NCBI GenBank assembly: GCA_014379625.1
Contig: JACMLJ010000009.1
Span: 1 to 64,000, forward strand
Length of the DNA stretch: 64,000 bases
Reading direction: 5' to 3'
Source: Ferruginibacter sp.
GTDB taxonomy: Bacteria; Bacteroidota; Bacteroidia; Chitinophagales; Chitinophagaceae
The stretch's first letter is position 1. Every line of letters begins with the position of its first letter. Under the pieces are notes generated by a model. The model searched no databases. It was given only the letters and a program-made list of their open reading frames with translations, and was not told the DNA's origin. Positions 1-8,523 of this stretch are shown one piece after another. The position numbers were made by a program, and so were the translations under genes.

Positions 1-224
1 AATGATACCCCTGTATTGCTGCCGGGCAAATTAGTAGTTATTTCTGCAAATGGAGTTACTGCATTATTGATAGGTTTGTAATCACCAATAAAGTAATTGA
101 GGTTAAAGCCATACGCATCATTTGCTACCTGGTTAGCGGTTGCGGTAACGGCATCCGGTACACCGTCTTTTCCAATATCAAATAAATTACCTCCAGGAGG
201 AGCAGGGATAATGGCTGGATTCGA
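1..224 (-). pseudogene. Rhs-repeat-like protein fragment, 5'-truncated, continues left of window
   Basis: The minus strand is open from the window edge to a stop at 225-227, with no ATG in the open part. The translation contains GKDGVPDAV, AYGFNLNYFIGDYKPIN and TPFAEITTNLPGSN, which is the style of the region just before the YNGNI segment in Bacteroidota Rhs-repeat proteins. It lacks an N-terminus, so it is a remnant or a displaced C-terminal cassette. Its identity rests on recalled family style, not on a search. It may be cargo of the neighbouring conjugative element or mark a rearrangement point. Confidence 0.5.
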
Positions 225-361
225 TTATTTAAAACCTTTTGTAGAAACAAATGAAAAAAAATGCTTTGTATTCACTTTTTTCGAATTAAAATTTTTTAAT
301 AAATACATTTTAAGGCGAATTCGCTCTTGTTTGCTTTTTCTGAATATACTCACTTTGTATC

Positions 362-601
362 GTGATCAATAAGCCGAGAAAGTTATATTTTAAAGATGAG
401 GATTTTCTGGTTGCTATAGGAAATAAGATACGGGATTGCAGGATTTCGAAAGGTATTTCAATTGAAAATCTTGCTTTTAAAAGCGAGGTTCCCTACAGCC
501 AGGTTTCTCGCATGGAATTAGGTAAAGTTAATTTCAGTATATCCTTTCTCTCAAAAATAGCGAAGGCCCTATTAGTTAATCCAAAAGATTTGTTACCCTA
601 A
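362..601 (+). CDS. XRE-family helix-turn-helix regulator
   Basis: A 79-residue protein that is almost entirely one Cro/C1-type HTH domain. It has IRDCRISKGISIENLA (helices 1-2), then SEVPYSQVSRMELGK (recognition helix and the R-x-E-x-G turn), then LSKIAKALLVNPKDLL. The start is GTG at 362; no in-frame ATG precedes the domain. Small stand-alone XRE proteins like this are common at the edge of Bacteroidota conjugative elements, where they act as maintenance or transfer regulators. Its target is unknown. The fold call is secure; the role in controlling the element is inferred from position. Confidence 0.8.
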   Translation: MINKPRKLYFKDEDFLVAIGNKIRDCRISKGISIENLAFKSEVPYSQVSRMELGKVNFSISFLSKIAKALLVNPKDLLP

Positions 602-688
602 TACATCACTCTACCAGCTATATAACCCCACAATCCTACATACCAGCTTATTAGCAACCGTTCCAAGTTGAACACAAACTTATGTGGT

Positions 689-1252
689 ATGGAAGAGTTA
701 TTAAAATTCTTAAATTCTATTTATCCGCTTCAGGATAATTTAAAAGACTATCTCACCAAAAATCTTAAAACCAAAGAGCTAAATAAAAAAGATTATCTCT
801 TAAAAAAAGGGCATGTTAGTAAGGATATCTGTTTTATCAACAAAGGCTTGCTCAGATGTTTTTACCTTATTGATGAGAAAGAAGTGTGCTCCTGGTTTAT
901 GAAAGAAGGGGATGTAATAGTTAGCGTAGAAAGTTTCTTTAAGCAAACGGTAAGTTATGAGGCCATCCAGGCGTTGGATAACTGCATACTGTATTATATT
1001 ACCTACGATGAACTACAATTTATTTTCAGAAATTTCATGGAGTTTAATTTTATTGGCCGGGTCATTCTTCAACAGTATTATACTTTAAGCGAACAAAGGC
1101 TTTATTCAATGCGAATGCAAAAAGCACCTGACAGATACGCCTACCTGATGGAGAACCATGCTGAATTGATACAACGTGTACCTTCTAAATTCCTGGCTTC
1201 CTACCTGGGCATTACTGAAGTTACTTTAAGCAATATTAAAGGCAATTTTTAA
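689..1252 (+). CDS. Crp/Fnr-family transcriptional regulator
   Basis: A 187-residue protein. The N-terminal two thirds are a cyclic-nucleotide-binding-like beta-roll (KKDYLLKKGHVSKDICFINKG, then WFMKEGDVIVSVESFF). The C-terminal part is a winged helix ending in SKFLASYLGITEVTLSNIK, the usual Crp/Fnr recognition helix. ATG at 689 is preferred to an in-frame TTG at 668 because the family begins at about MEELLKFL. In Bacteroidota such proteins usually do not conserve the cAMP-contacting residues, so the ligand is unknown. It may regulate the lipoprotein gene just downstream, but this is inferred from adjacency only. Confidence 0.8.
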   Translation: MEELLKFLNSIYPLQDNLKDYLTKNLKTKELNKKDYLLKKGHVSKDICFINKGLLRCFYLIDEKEVCSWFMKEGDVIVSVESFFKQTVSYEAIQALDNCILYYITYDELQFIFRNFMEFNFIGRVILQQYYTLSEQRLYSMRMQKAPDRYAYLMENHAELIQRVPSKFLASYLGITEVTLSNIKGNF

Positions 1253-1322
1253 TTTCTTAATATTTTTTAATTCGGATAGCTTGTTTCCTATAGTAATTTT
1301 ATAACCACAAAACTTTACAACT

Positions 1323-2654
1323 ATGAAGCACTCACTTTTCGTTGTCGCACTGTTAGTGATTTTATTTTCATGTAAAAAGGAAATCATGGAAGATCAAATC
1401 GATGATTCATTATTAACTAAAATCAAACTTCAACTTAAGGATAGCGTTACGGAATATGATTTTCAACACTTGGATTTTAATCATGCAGTAATTACAAATT
1501 TTAAAGAAAATGATTTTTCAATTCTAAGAATTCCCTTTACCAATAAAAGAACTGAATCTGATTTTGTTGTGCTAAAAGTACTAAAGAACGGGGTGATATC
1601 AAATGGCAGGATAATCAATATTTCTAATAACCAGGGAGCAACTACACCCAAATCCAGTTTAAAATTTAATGGTAAACTGTATATATATTCGCTGAAAAGA
1701 AACCTTATCACCGAATCCCTTATTAAAAATGGATTTATAGTAGCCTTTCATCCTGAGATGAAAAATATGCTTGCAAGACCTGATGTGGTGGAAGTTCCCT
1801 ATACGACCCTTCCTGAAGTTGTTGTTGTTGCCTCAAAGCCACCAGTAAGTTATGGATGGTCCTATTCAACCTGGTATAATATCCAAAGTTTCTTTAATGA
1901 TGATACAGGCGGAGGTGGTGGTGGAGGGGGTAGTTATTATAGTAATAGCGATTTTTTTTATTATTACGGTGGAAATAACAACAGCCCCGTCGTTGAGGAT
2001 CCAATAATGATAGATTATGAGCCCGTGGAGAATCTGGCAGCAATTGATCTCAACAAGTACCTGGATTGTTTTAGTAATATTCCGGACGCGGGGGCGGTCT
2101 GTACAATTAAAATATTAACAGATATTCCGGTAGACAAGGACCCAAATGCTTTTTTTAATTGGGGTAATGGTTCGCCAGGCCATACTTTTCTTCAAATTAC
2201 AAAGATAAATGGCAGTCAAAGCGTACAGCAAAATATTGGTTTCTACCCGGTCAGCGGCTGGAAAACTACCCTTACACCCGCACCGTTAGATGGCAAATTT
2301 GTTGATAACTATTTTCATGAATTCAATGCCTCCTTATCTATGAATTTGACACCAGATCAATTGCAAAGTACGTTGACACATATACAATATTTGGCTAACT
2401 TTATAAAGTATGATATAGACGATTATAATTGCACCGATTTTGCAATGGAGGTATTCAATTATAAACGCGGTGGAAATCAAATAACCATACCCATGTATAC
2501 CATCCCTGGGGGCGCTGCCCCTTTCGGAACAGCCACACCGCAGGGTTTATATCAAAAATTAATTACCATGAACGGACAGGGTATTGAATCATCAAATATA
2601 ACTATTCCCGGCGTTAAAGGTTTTGCCGGTAACAGCAATGGGCCATGTAATTAA
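1323..2654 (+). CDS. Lipoprotein with C-terminal permuted papain-like (YiiX/LRAT-type) domain
   Basis: A 443-residue protein. It begins with a lipoprotein signal whose lipobox ends in FSC at Cys17. Residues 20-160 are a beta-rich region. A TLPEVVVVA motif follows, then a low-complexity Gly/Tyr/Asn linker (about 195-225). The C-terminal domain carries GHTFLQI with His287 and, later, DYNCTDFAMEVF with Cys370. His before Cys is the order of circularly permuted NlpC/P60 (YiiX/LRAT-like) domains. Residues 1-17 imply membrane anchoring after secretion. Architecture and position (mobile element, followed at once by a small membrane protein) suggest a toxin, lipase or peptidase effector, but activity is unproven. 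Confidence 0.6.
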   Translation: MKHSLFVVALLVILFSCKKEIMEDQIDDSLLTKIKLQLKDSVTEYDFQHLDFNHAVITNFKENDFSILRIPFTNKRTESDFVVLKVLKNGVISNGRIINISNNQGATTPKSSLKFNGKLYIYSLKRNLITESLIKNGFIVAFHPEMKNMLARPDVVEVPYTTLPEVVVVASKPPVSYGWSYSTWYNIQSFFNDDTGGGGGGGGSYYSNSDFFYYYGGNNNSPVVEDPIMIDYEPVENLAAIDLNKYLDCFSNIPDAGAVCTIKILTDIPVDKDPNAFFNWGNGSPGHTFLQITKINGSQSVQQNIGFYPVSGWKTTLTPAPLDGKFVDNYFHEFNASLSMNLTPDQLQSTLTHIQYLANFIKYDIDDYNCTDFAMEVFNYKRGGNQITIPMYTIPGGAAPFGTATPQGLYQKLITMNGQGIESSNITIPGVKGFAGNSNGPCN

Positions 2655-2664
2655 AATTATTATT

Positions 2665-3072
2665 ATGAAATTGATAAAAATTATCAGTCATCCTGCAACA
2701 CTCATTATTTGTTTCCTTTTAGTGTTAATTAGTGGTCAACACTTAGGTGGTTTTTATTTACTCTATATTTTATTAGGGTTACCGCACGGTGCTGTGCATT
2801 CAATTTTAGGGGTTATGGGAGTAGGAATTTTGTTATTTAGCCATTATAAATATAAAAGAGCATTTATCTATATGATTGAGCCACTATTGAATATTGCCGG
2901 AGTTATTTTGTTAGGCCTGTCTCTGTTTCTTTTTTTCTATAATGACAGGAGCCAGTATAATTATTCAACTTTTTATGAAACCCTTCCTCAAATAAGCATG
3001 GTATTGTTTGCATTTTTGATTGCAAGCTTTTTAGTCATTAATTTAATTAAACTCCGGCAAGTGGCTACATAA
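2665..3072 (+). CDS. Small four-helix membrane protein, possible partner/immunity of upstream lipoprotein
   Basis: A 135-residue hydrophobic protein with about four membrane segments (ATLIICFLLVLISG, FYLLYILLGLP, LLNIAGVILLGLSLFLFFY, ISMVLFAFLIASFLVINLI). ATG at 2665 starts 10 bases after the stop of the lipoprotein gene; an earlier in-frame codon at 2623 would overlap that gene and is less likely. No family is recognised. Tight coupling to a likely secreted papain-fold protein suggests immunity or a secretion accessory role; this is inference only. It is not a standard Tra component that I recognise. Confidence 0.55.
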   Translation: MKLIKIISHPATLIICFLLVLISGQHLGGFYLLYILLGLPHGAVHSILGVMGVGILLFSHYKYKRAFIYMIEPLLNIAGVILLGLSLFLFFYNDRSQYNYSTFYETLPQISMVLFAFLIASFLVINLIKLRQVAT

Positions 3073-3142
3073 TTCATATGCCGAATATACAGGTTGAATA
3101 AACAGGCGTTGTATTGTTTTGTGAATTTGAAAAATGTGATGT

Positions 3143-3598
3143 ATGTTAAACAATATCAGCTGGGCAAGCTATTTTTATGCCGTAACTATTTTCTTATTAA
3201 TTTACTATGCTTTTGTATTGATTGTATATTATCGCAATGATCTGCAAAATCATCTTCAAAAATTTACAACCAGGTCTAATTCATCTTCCCTGAGCCATAA
3301 CCTACCTGCAAATCGGGATGCCGGGGAAATTATAAATGATTGGCAAGACCAGGCAGACCAAAATAATTCTATTGGGCAACTGTTTTTAAGTTTACAATCC
3401 CTGATAAAAAACGGAGCTAACAGGAATTTTCCAAAGGAAGAACTATTACTGTCCCTGCAACTGAAGTTGCAGCATTATTCTGCATTAAAAGACAACAGTT
3501 TAAAAGACAATATCAACAATTTTATTATATCGGAATGCAAAAATTATTGCTCCATACATCTCAATGGGGATGAGGTTAGTGCGCTTTGGATTAAATGA
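3143..3598 (+). CDS. Hypothetical anchored protein at head of transfer operon
   Basis: A 151-residue protein with one N-terminal membrane segment (about residues 8-29) and a soluble helical remainder with many polar residues. ATG at 3143. It sits 39 bases before the DUF4134 gene and in the same direction, so it is probably the first gene of the tra operon. Proteins of this size and layout often precede DUF4134 in Bacteroidota conjugative elements. No catalytic motif is visible and the function is unknown. Confidence 0.6.
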   Translation: MLNNISWASYFYAVTIFLLIYYAFVLIVYYRNDLQNHLQKFTTRSNSSSLSHNLPANRDAGEIINDWQDQADQNNSIGQLFLSLQSLIKNGANRNFPKEELLLSLQLKLQHYSALKDNSLKDNINNFIISECKNYCSIHLNGDEVSALWIK

Positions 3599-3637
3599 GG
3601 TGTGTGGAGTTTTTTTTTAAACTTTAAAAAACATAGT

Positions 3638-3967
3638 ATGAAAATGAGGAAATGGATGATGAGGAAAAAACAAATGCAAAAAGTTTTACTATTTGTACTC
3701 GCGAATTTTTCTTTGCTGATTAATTATGCGCAAGATGGGAATGCCGGTATAAATGAAGCCAACACAAAAGTGAGAAGTTATTTTGCCTCCGGCACTAATC
3801 TTATGTATGCGGTAGGCGCAATTCTCGGGCTGATCGGTGCAGTGAAAGTTTACCAGAAGTGGAACGCCGGTGATCCCGATACCGGTAAAGTTGCAGCAGC
3901 CTGGTTCGGAAGCTGTGTTTTTTTAGTGGTGGTTGCTACAGTTATTAAAAGCTTTTTTGGTATTTAA
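3638..3967 (+). CDS. traE: DUF4134 conjugative-transposon protein (TraE-like, Bacteroidota)
   Basis: A 109-residue protein with a signal-like first helix ending near NYAQ and two further membrane helices (MYAVGAILGLIGAVKVYQKW and WFGSCVFLVVVATVIKSFFG). GDPDTGKVAAAWFG between them is characteristic of DUF4134. It resembles VirB2-type pilin subunits in size and topology and would contribute to the mating channel or pilus. ATG at 3638 is chosen over GTG at 3602 because the upstream residues lie outside the family. It is followed 14 bases later by the DUF4133 gene. Confidence 0.85.
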   Translation: MKMRKWMMRKKQMQKVLLFVLANFSLLINYAQDGNAGINEANTKVRSYFASGTNLMYAVGAILGLIGAVKVYQKWNAGDPDTGKVAAAWFGSCVFLVVVATVIKSFFGI

Positions 3968-3981
3968 TTCAGTTGATCAAC

Positions 3982-4323
3982 ATGACCAGCAGTGTATACC
4001 AGATCAACAAAGGCATAAATAAAAGCATCGAATTCCGGGGCCTTAAAGCACAATACATCTGGTACCTCGGTGGTGGATTGATCGGCTTATTGATACTATT
4101 TGCCATAATGTACATAATAGGTTTAAACACATTCCTTTGTCTCGGCATTATATTGATTAGCGGAACATTTCTATTCGTGTATATCTACCGGTTAAGTAAT
4201 GAATTTGGCGAATATGGCATGATGAAAAAATTAGCCAAAAGAAGTGTACCGCCGGTGATAAAATCAAATTCAAGAAAACAATTTTTTAATGGAAAAGAAA
4301 CTGGAAAACATACTACCCATTAA
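3982..4323 (+). CDS. traF: DUF4133 conjugative-transposon protein (TraF-like, Bacteroidota)
   Basis: A 113-residue protein. It begins SSVYQINKGINKSIEFRGLK, the conserved DUF4133 start, and has two membrane helices (about residues 25-70) followed by a basic tail. It is the VirB3-like partner placed directly before the ATPase. ATG at 3982 is preferred to TTG at 3973. The last 35 bases overlap the start of traG, so the two are probably translationally coupled. Confidence 0.85.
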   Translation: MTSSVYQINKGINKSIEFRGLKAQYIWYLGGGLIGLLILFAIMYIIGLNTFLCLGIILISGTFLFVYIYRLSNEFGEYGMMKKLAKRSVPPVIKSNSRKQFFNGKETGKHTTH

Positions 4324-6751
4324 GGGAGTCGAACACGACTGCATTATATCGAAGATGGGTGATGTAACGTTAGTATATGAAGCAAGGTTGCCTGAAATCT
4401 TCACCTTGTCTGACCAGGAGTATGAAGCCTTTCACCAGGCATGGATCAAAGCTGTCAAAGTGTTACCAAAGCAGTCAGTTTTTCATAAACAGGATTGGTT
4501 TGTGGACAGCAAATACCAGCCGGATTTTACAAAGGATGATACGAGTTTCCTCTCCCGGAGCAGCGAGCGGTTTTTTAATGAACGGCCTTTTTTAGATCAT
4601 CGTTGTTATATAATGCTGACGAAGAAGCCAGGCAATAGAAAAGCCTCGAGTTCTTTGTTTTCCACTTTACTCCGCAATTCAATTGTGCCTGAAGAAACGA
4701 TCAAAACACCATTGCTACAGGATTTTTTAGATAACTGCGGCCAGTTTAAGCGCATTCTGGAAGATAGTGGATTTCTCCAGCTAAAACGTTTAACTGATGA
4801 TGAACTGCAAAGCCAGGAAGATAAAGCAGGATTGATTGAAAGCTATTGTTATTTGTCAGAAAGAAATAATGAACGTGTCATTAAAGATATCGTGTATAAG
4901 GACGGTATCCGTGTTGGTGAACAATATTGCCAGTTGTATACTTTGGCAGACGCAAATGAGCTGCCAGCTTTATGTGGCTCACGGATTAACTACGATAAGT
5001 ATTCCACAGATAAAACAAAATTTAGTATTGGCTTTTCATCAACGCTTGGTCAATTGTTACCCTGCAGCCATATTTATAACCAGTACATATTTATTGAGGA
5101 TGCGCAAAAGACCATCTCGAAATTGGAAAGTAAAAGGTTGCGCCTTCAATCCTTATCAGCGTATTCCAGGGAAAATGCAATCTCCAGGGATGCTACGAAT
5201 GATTTTCTGAATGAAGCGATCAGTCAGCAACGTTTACCGGTAAAAGCTCATTTCAATATCCTGGTATGGACGGATGATAAGGAAAAACTAAAGGAAATAA
5301 AAAACCTGGTTTCAAGTGCCTTAGCCCAGATGGATGCGGTACCGAAGCAGGAACTTTCTGGAGCCCCGCAAATCCATTGGGCTGGCATACCCGGTAACGG
5401 TGCTGATTTCCCAATGAACGATACATTTGACACGTTTGCAGAACAGGCTACCTGTTTTCTGAATCTTGAAACCAATTATCGTTCTTCATTAAGTCCTGTG
5501 GGTATACGCTTGGGTGACCGCCTGACCGGCAAGCCAGTACACGTGGACATAAGTGATGAGCCGGTAAAGAAAGGTATCTGCACTAACAGGAATAAATTCA
5601 TTTTAGGACCCAGTGGCAGCGGTAAGTCTTTCTTCACCAACCACATGGTAAGAAGCTATTATGAACAAGGAACGCATGTGGTGATCGTGGATGTGGGACA
5701 TAGTTATAAAGGCCTTTGCGATATGGTCAAAGGCTATTATTTCACTTATTCCGAGCAAGATCCGATCAGGTTCAATCCTTTTTATATCAGTGAAGGCGAT
5801 ACATTAGATACTGAGAAAAAGGAAAGTATTAAAACGCTCTTATTAGCACTGTGGAAAAAAGATAATGAAACATTTGGAAGAAGTGAATATGTAGCCCTCT
5901 CCAATGCACTTCAATTGTATTATGAGCATTTAGCAAAGAACGTAACATACTTCCCGGGATTTAATTCATTTTATGAATTTCTACAGAATCAATTCGTAGC
6001 CATTCTCGAGCAGGATAAGGTAAAGGAAAAGGATTTTGATGTGACTAATTTTCTCTATGTACTGAGGCCATACTATAAGGGAGGAGAATTTGACTATTTA
6101 TTGAACGCTACTGAGAACCTGGATTTACTGCAGCAACGCTTTATTGTTTTTGAGCTGGATAATATAAAAGATCACCCGATCCTTTTTCCGGTTGTGACAC
6201 TGATCATCATGGAAGTATTTATTTCCAAGATGCGCAAACTAAAAGGCATCCGTAAAATGATCCTCATAGAAGAAGCCTGGAAAGCTATTGCTAAAGAAGG
6301 GATGGCCGAATACATCAAATACCTGTTTAAGACGGTAAGAAAGTTTTTCGGTGAAGCCATTGTTGTTACCCAGGAAGTGGAGGATATAATTTCTTCGCCG
6401 GTGGTGAAACAAGCCATTATCAATAACAGTGACTGCAAAATATTACTTGATCAATCCAAATATCAAAACAAATTCGACCAGATACAGGAATTATTAGGGT
6501 TGACTGAAAAAGAAAAGGCGTTAGTACTGTCAGTAAACAAAGCCAATGATCCAGCTAAAAAATACAAGGAGGTTTTTATTTCTTTGGGAGGGATTCTTTC
6601 GAAAGTCTACCGGACTGAAGTTTCATTAGAAGAATACTTAGCCTATACAACGGAAGAAACGGAAAAAGTAAAAATGATGCAGTACGCCAAAAAGTATGGC
6701 AGTATACAGAAAGGTATTTCTGCATTAGCGTCAGAGATTCGCTCCCATTAA
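4289..6751 (+). CDS. traG: TraG-family conjugation ATPase (VirB4-like)
   Basis: An 820-residue protein, usual length for Bacteroidota TraG. It has the N-terminal VirB4-type region followed by a P-loop ATPase: Walker A GPSGSGKS at residues 440-447 and Walker B MILIEEAW at about 657-664. Late motifs such as VTQEVEDIISSPVVKQAIINN fit the VirB4/TraG fold. It would power assembly of the transfer channel at the inner membrane. This is not the coupling protein type. It is intact, and its start overlaps the DUF4133 gene. Confidence 0.95.
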   Translation: MEKKLENILPIKGVEHDCIISKMGDVTLVYEARLPEIFTLSDQEYEAFHQAWIKAVKVLPKQSVFHKQDWFVDSKYQPDFTKDDTSFLSRSSERFFNERPFLDHRCYIMLTKKPGNRKASSSLFSTLLRNSIVPEETIKTPLLQDFLDNCGQFKRILEDSGFLQLKRLTDDELQSQEDKAGLIESYCYLSERNNERVIKDIVYKDGIRVGEQYCQLYTLADANELPALCGSRINYDKYSTDKTKFSIGFSSTLGQLLPCSHIYNQYIFIEDAQKTISKLESKRLRLQSLSAYSRENAISRDATNDFLNEAISQQRLPVKAHFNILVWTDDKEKLKEIKNLVSSALAQMDAVPKQELSGAPQIHWAGIPGNGADFPMNDTFDTFAEQATCFLNLETNYRSSLSPVGIRLGDRLTGKPVHVDISDEPVKKGICTNRNKFILGPSGSGKSFFTNHMVRSYYEQGTHVVIVDVGHSYKGLCDMVKGYYFTYSEQDPIRFNPFYISEGDTLDTEKKESIKTLLLALWKKDNETFGRSEYVALSNALQLYYEHLAKNVTYFPGFNSFYEFLQNQFVAILEQDKVKEKDFDVTNFLYVLRPYYKGGEFDYLLNATENLDLLQQRFIVFELDNIKDHPILFPVVTLIIMEVFISKMRKLKGIRKMILIEEAWKAIAKEGMAEYIKYLFKTVRKFFGEAIVVTQEVEDIISSPVVKQAIINNSDCKILLDQSKYQNKFDQIQELLGLTEKEKALVLSVNKANDPAKKYKEVFISLGGILSKVYRTEVSLEEYLAYTTEETEKVKMMQYAKKYGSIQKGISALASEIRSH

Positions 6752-6770
6752 ACTATTTAAAACATCAATT

Positions 6771-7157
6771 ATGAAAATGATATGCATTTTCGCAGTTACC
6801 ATTTGCTTATTGCTGATTAGTTGCAACAACTTAATCAGCTCAGATAATATCAAAAATTCTATTCCTGGTACGTATAGTTCATCCTGGACAACTGAATTCA
6901 GTGAATCGATCGATACCTTATTAATTGAACCTTTGATGAAACAGGGCAGCGACACCTATTCGATAACCCGTAGAACGCATGTTAGTTTCTTCAAAGATGC
7001 GCGAAACAGAAATCCTGAATATAAAATTGCCCGCTGGACGGGGAGTTATGACCCGAGATCGAAAACCGTTGTAGTAAATAATAATGCAAGGGTACTCTCA
7101 TTCGATCCAGTTAACAAGGAAATGAAAATGGGAACTAAGGCTTACAGGAAGTTATAA
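6771..7157 (+). CDS. Small lipoprotein within the transfer operon
   Basis: A 128-residue protein starting with a lipoprotein signal (LLLISC lipobox, Cys about residue 18), so probably attached to the outer or inner membrane. The mature part is beta-rich and contains a repeated T-Y-S and R-W-T-G-S-Y pattern. It lies 19 bases after traG and 37 before the TraI-like gene, in one direction. Lipoproteins in tra operons are often channel parts or surface-exclusion factors; neither is shown here. No family was recognised. Confidence 0.65.
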   Translation: MKMICIFAVTICLLLISCNNLISSDNIKNSIPGTYSSSWTTEFSESIDTLLIEPLMKQGSDTYSITRRTHVSFFKDARNRNPEYKIARWTGSYDPRSKTVVVNNNARVLSFDPVNKEMKMGTKAYRKL

Positions 7158-7194
7158 AGCAACCTCCGCAAATTGAATTTTAAAAATTGAACAG

Positions 7195-7866
7195 ATGAAG
7201 AAAATAATTATCATAATGATACTCAGCGTTGGCTTGTCCATTGCCCCAACGAAGCAAAGCCATGCGGTGGTTTGGGTGGTAGTTCAGGCGGCAGTTAAAA
7301 AAATAATTAAAGCCATGGACCTGGCCATACAGCGCTTGCAAAATAAAACGATCTGGTTGCAAAATGCGCAAAAGACATTGGAGAATACCATGTCAAAACT
7401 AAAGCTGGATGAGATCAGTGATTGGGTGGAAAAACAGCGAACACTCTATAAAGAATATTACGAAGAATTGCATAAGGTCAAAAGCATCATCGCATACTAC
7501 CAGCGGATCAAAAACATTACTCAAAAACAAGTTCAACTGGTTAATGCTTATAAGAGGGCTTATAACTTATTCAAAAAGGATACCCATTTTACCCCTGCTG
7601 AAATTGTTTACATGGAGAAAATTTATGAAGGAATATTGGATGCGAGCCTAAAGAATATTGACCAGATTTTTTTAGTGATCAATTCTTTCTCTACCCAAAT
7701 GACGGATGCAAAAAGGTTGGAGATCATTAATGCTGCGGCGGAAAAAATAGATCAGAATTATGTTGACCTGGTACAATTCAATATGCAAAATAAATTACTC
7801 AGCCTGCACCGGGCCAAAGATCAGCGGGAAGTGGATATGGTAAAGGCACTTTACGGAATAAGGTAA
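7195..7866 (+). CDS. traI: TraI-like conjugal transfer protein (Bacteroidota type), paralogue 1
   Basis: A 223-residue protein with a signal peptide (to about QSHA at residue 24) and a long helical periplasmic body. The C-terminal half (HFTPAEIVYMEKIYEGIL, then DAKRLEIINAAAEKID, then DQREVDMVKALYGI) aligns by eye with the next two genes. It is the most divergent and the only one with the TraI-like N-terminus. It occupies the place of the VirB5-like periplasmic component between the ATPase and TraJ. It is separated from the next gene by 8 bases. Confidence 0.7.
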   Translation: MKKIIIIMILSVGLSIAPTKQSHAVVWVVVQAAVKKIIKAMDLAIQRLQNKTIWLQNAQKTLENTMSKLKLDEISDWVEKQRTLYKEYYEELHKVKSIIAYYQRIKNITQKQVQLVNAYKRAYNLFKKDTHFTPAEIVYMEKIYEGILDASLKNIDQIFLVINSFSTQMTDAKRLEIINAAAEKIDQNYVDLVQFNMQNKLLSLHRAKDQREVDMVKALYGIR

Positions 7867-7874
7867 AAAGATAT

Positions 7875-8498
7875 ATGAAAAAAATGATGTTAATATTAGT
7901 GGGTTTGATATATGCGGCGTTCGTACAGGCCCAGTCTAACCAAATTAAAGTATACCTGCAACAGATCGCTGCGAACAAGGTATTGATTGAATATATCCGG
8001 AAAGGCTATAAAATAGCCCGGACCGGCTTAACCACCATTGGCGATATTAGAAATGGGGAGTTTAATCTGCACCGGGATTTCATTGGTTCATTGCAGATAG
8101 TCAATCCTAAAATAAAGAATGCTTCCGGGGTAACTGATATCCTTGCGTTCCAGGTAAAGATTATCAAAGTGTACCAGCAAAGCTTTAAACAAATTAAACG
8201 GAGCGGTCAGTTTACGGATACCGAAATTGATTATATCTATTCGGTATTTACAAAATTATTGGACGATACGGCCGTCATTTTAGAGGAACTGCTGGCAATA
8301 ACTTCCTTAAGTCATTTCCAAATGAGCGATGATGAACGGATCAAACGTATTGACAGGTTATATGCCGATATAAAAACTAATTATGTCTTTGCACAGCATT
8401 TTGGTAATGATGCCCTTGTGCTGGCTGTACAGAGGATGAAAGAAAAACAGGAATTGGAGAAAAGCAGAGAGTTGCATGGTATAGTTCCCAACAAATAA
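7875..8498 (+). CDS. Periplasmic helical transfer protein, paralogue 2
   Basis: A 207-residue protein with a signal peptide (cleavage near VQAQ) and a helical body. Shared blocks with the next gene are NGEFNLHRDFIG, QFTDTEIDYIYSVF and MSDDERIKRIDRLYADI. Homologues in Bacteroidota elements are often labelled TerB-family tellurite resistance, but position and secretion make a role in the mating apparatus more likely. It starts 8 bases after paralogue 1. Function is inferred from context. Confidence 0.65.
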   Translation: MKKMMLILVGLIYAAFVQAQSNQIKVYLQQIAANKVLIEYIRKGYKIARTGLTTIGDIRNGEFNLHRDFIGSLQIVNPKIKNASGVTDILAFQVKIIKVYQQSFKQIKRSGQFTDTEIDYIYSVFTKLLDDTAVILEELLAITSLSHFQMSDDERIKRIDRLYADIKTNYVFAQHFGNDALVLAVQRMKEKQELEKSRELHGIVPNK

Positions 8499-8523
8499 TA
8501 TTGATGACAAAACTTTTTTGTAA

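Noticed and set aside
97..372. 91-codon plus-strand open frame at the left edge
   Set aside because: It overlaps the more convincing Rhs-like minus frame, has no family features and ends in low-complexity sequence.
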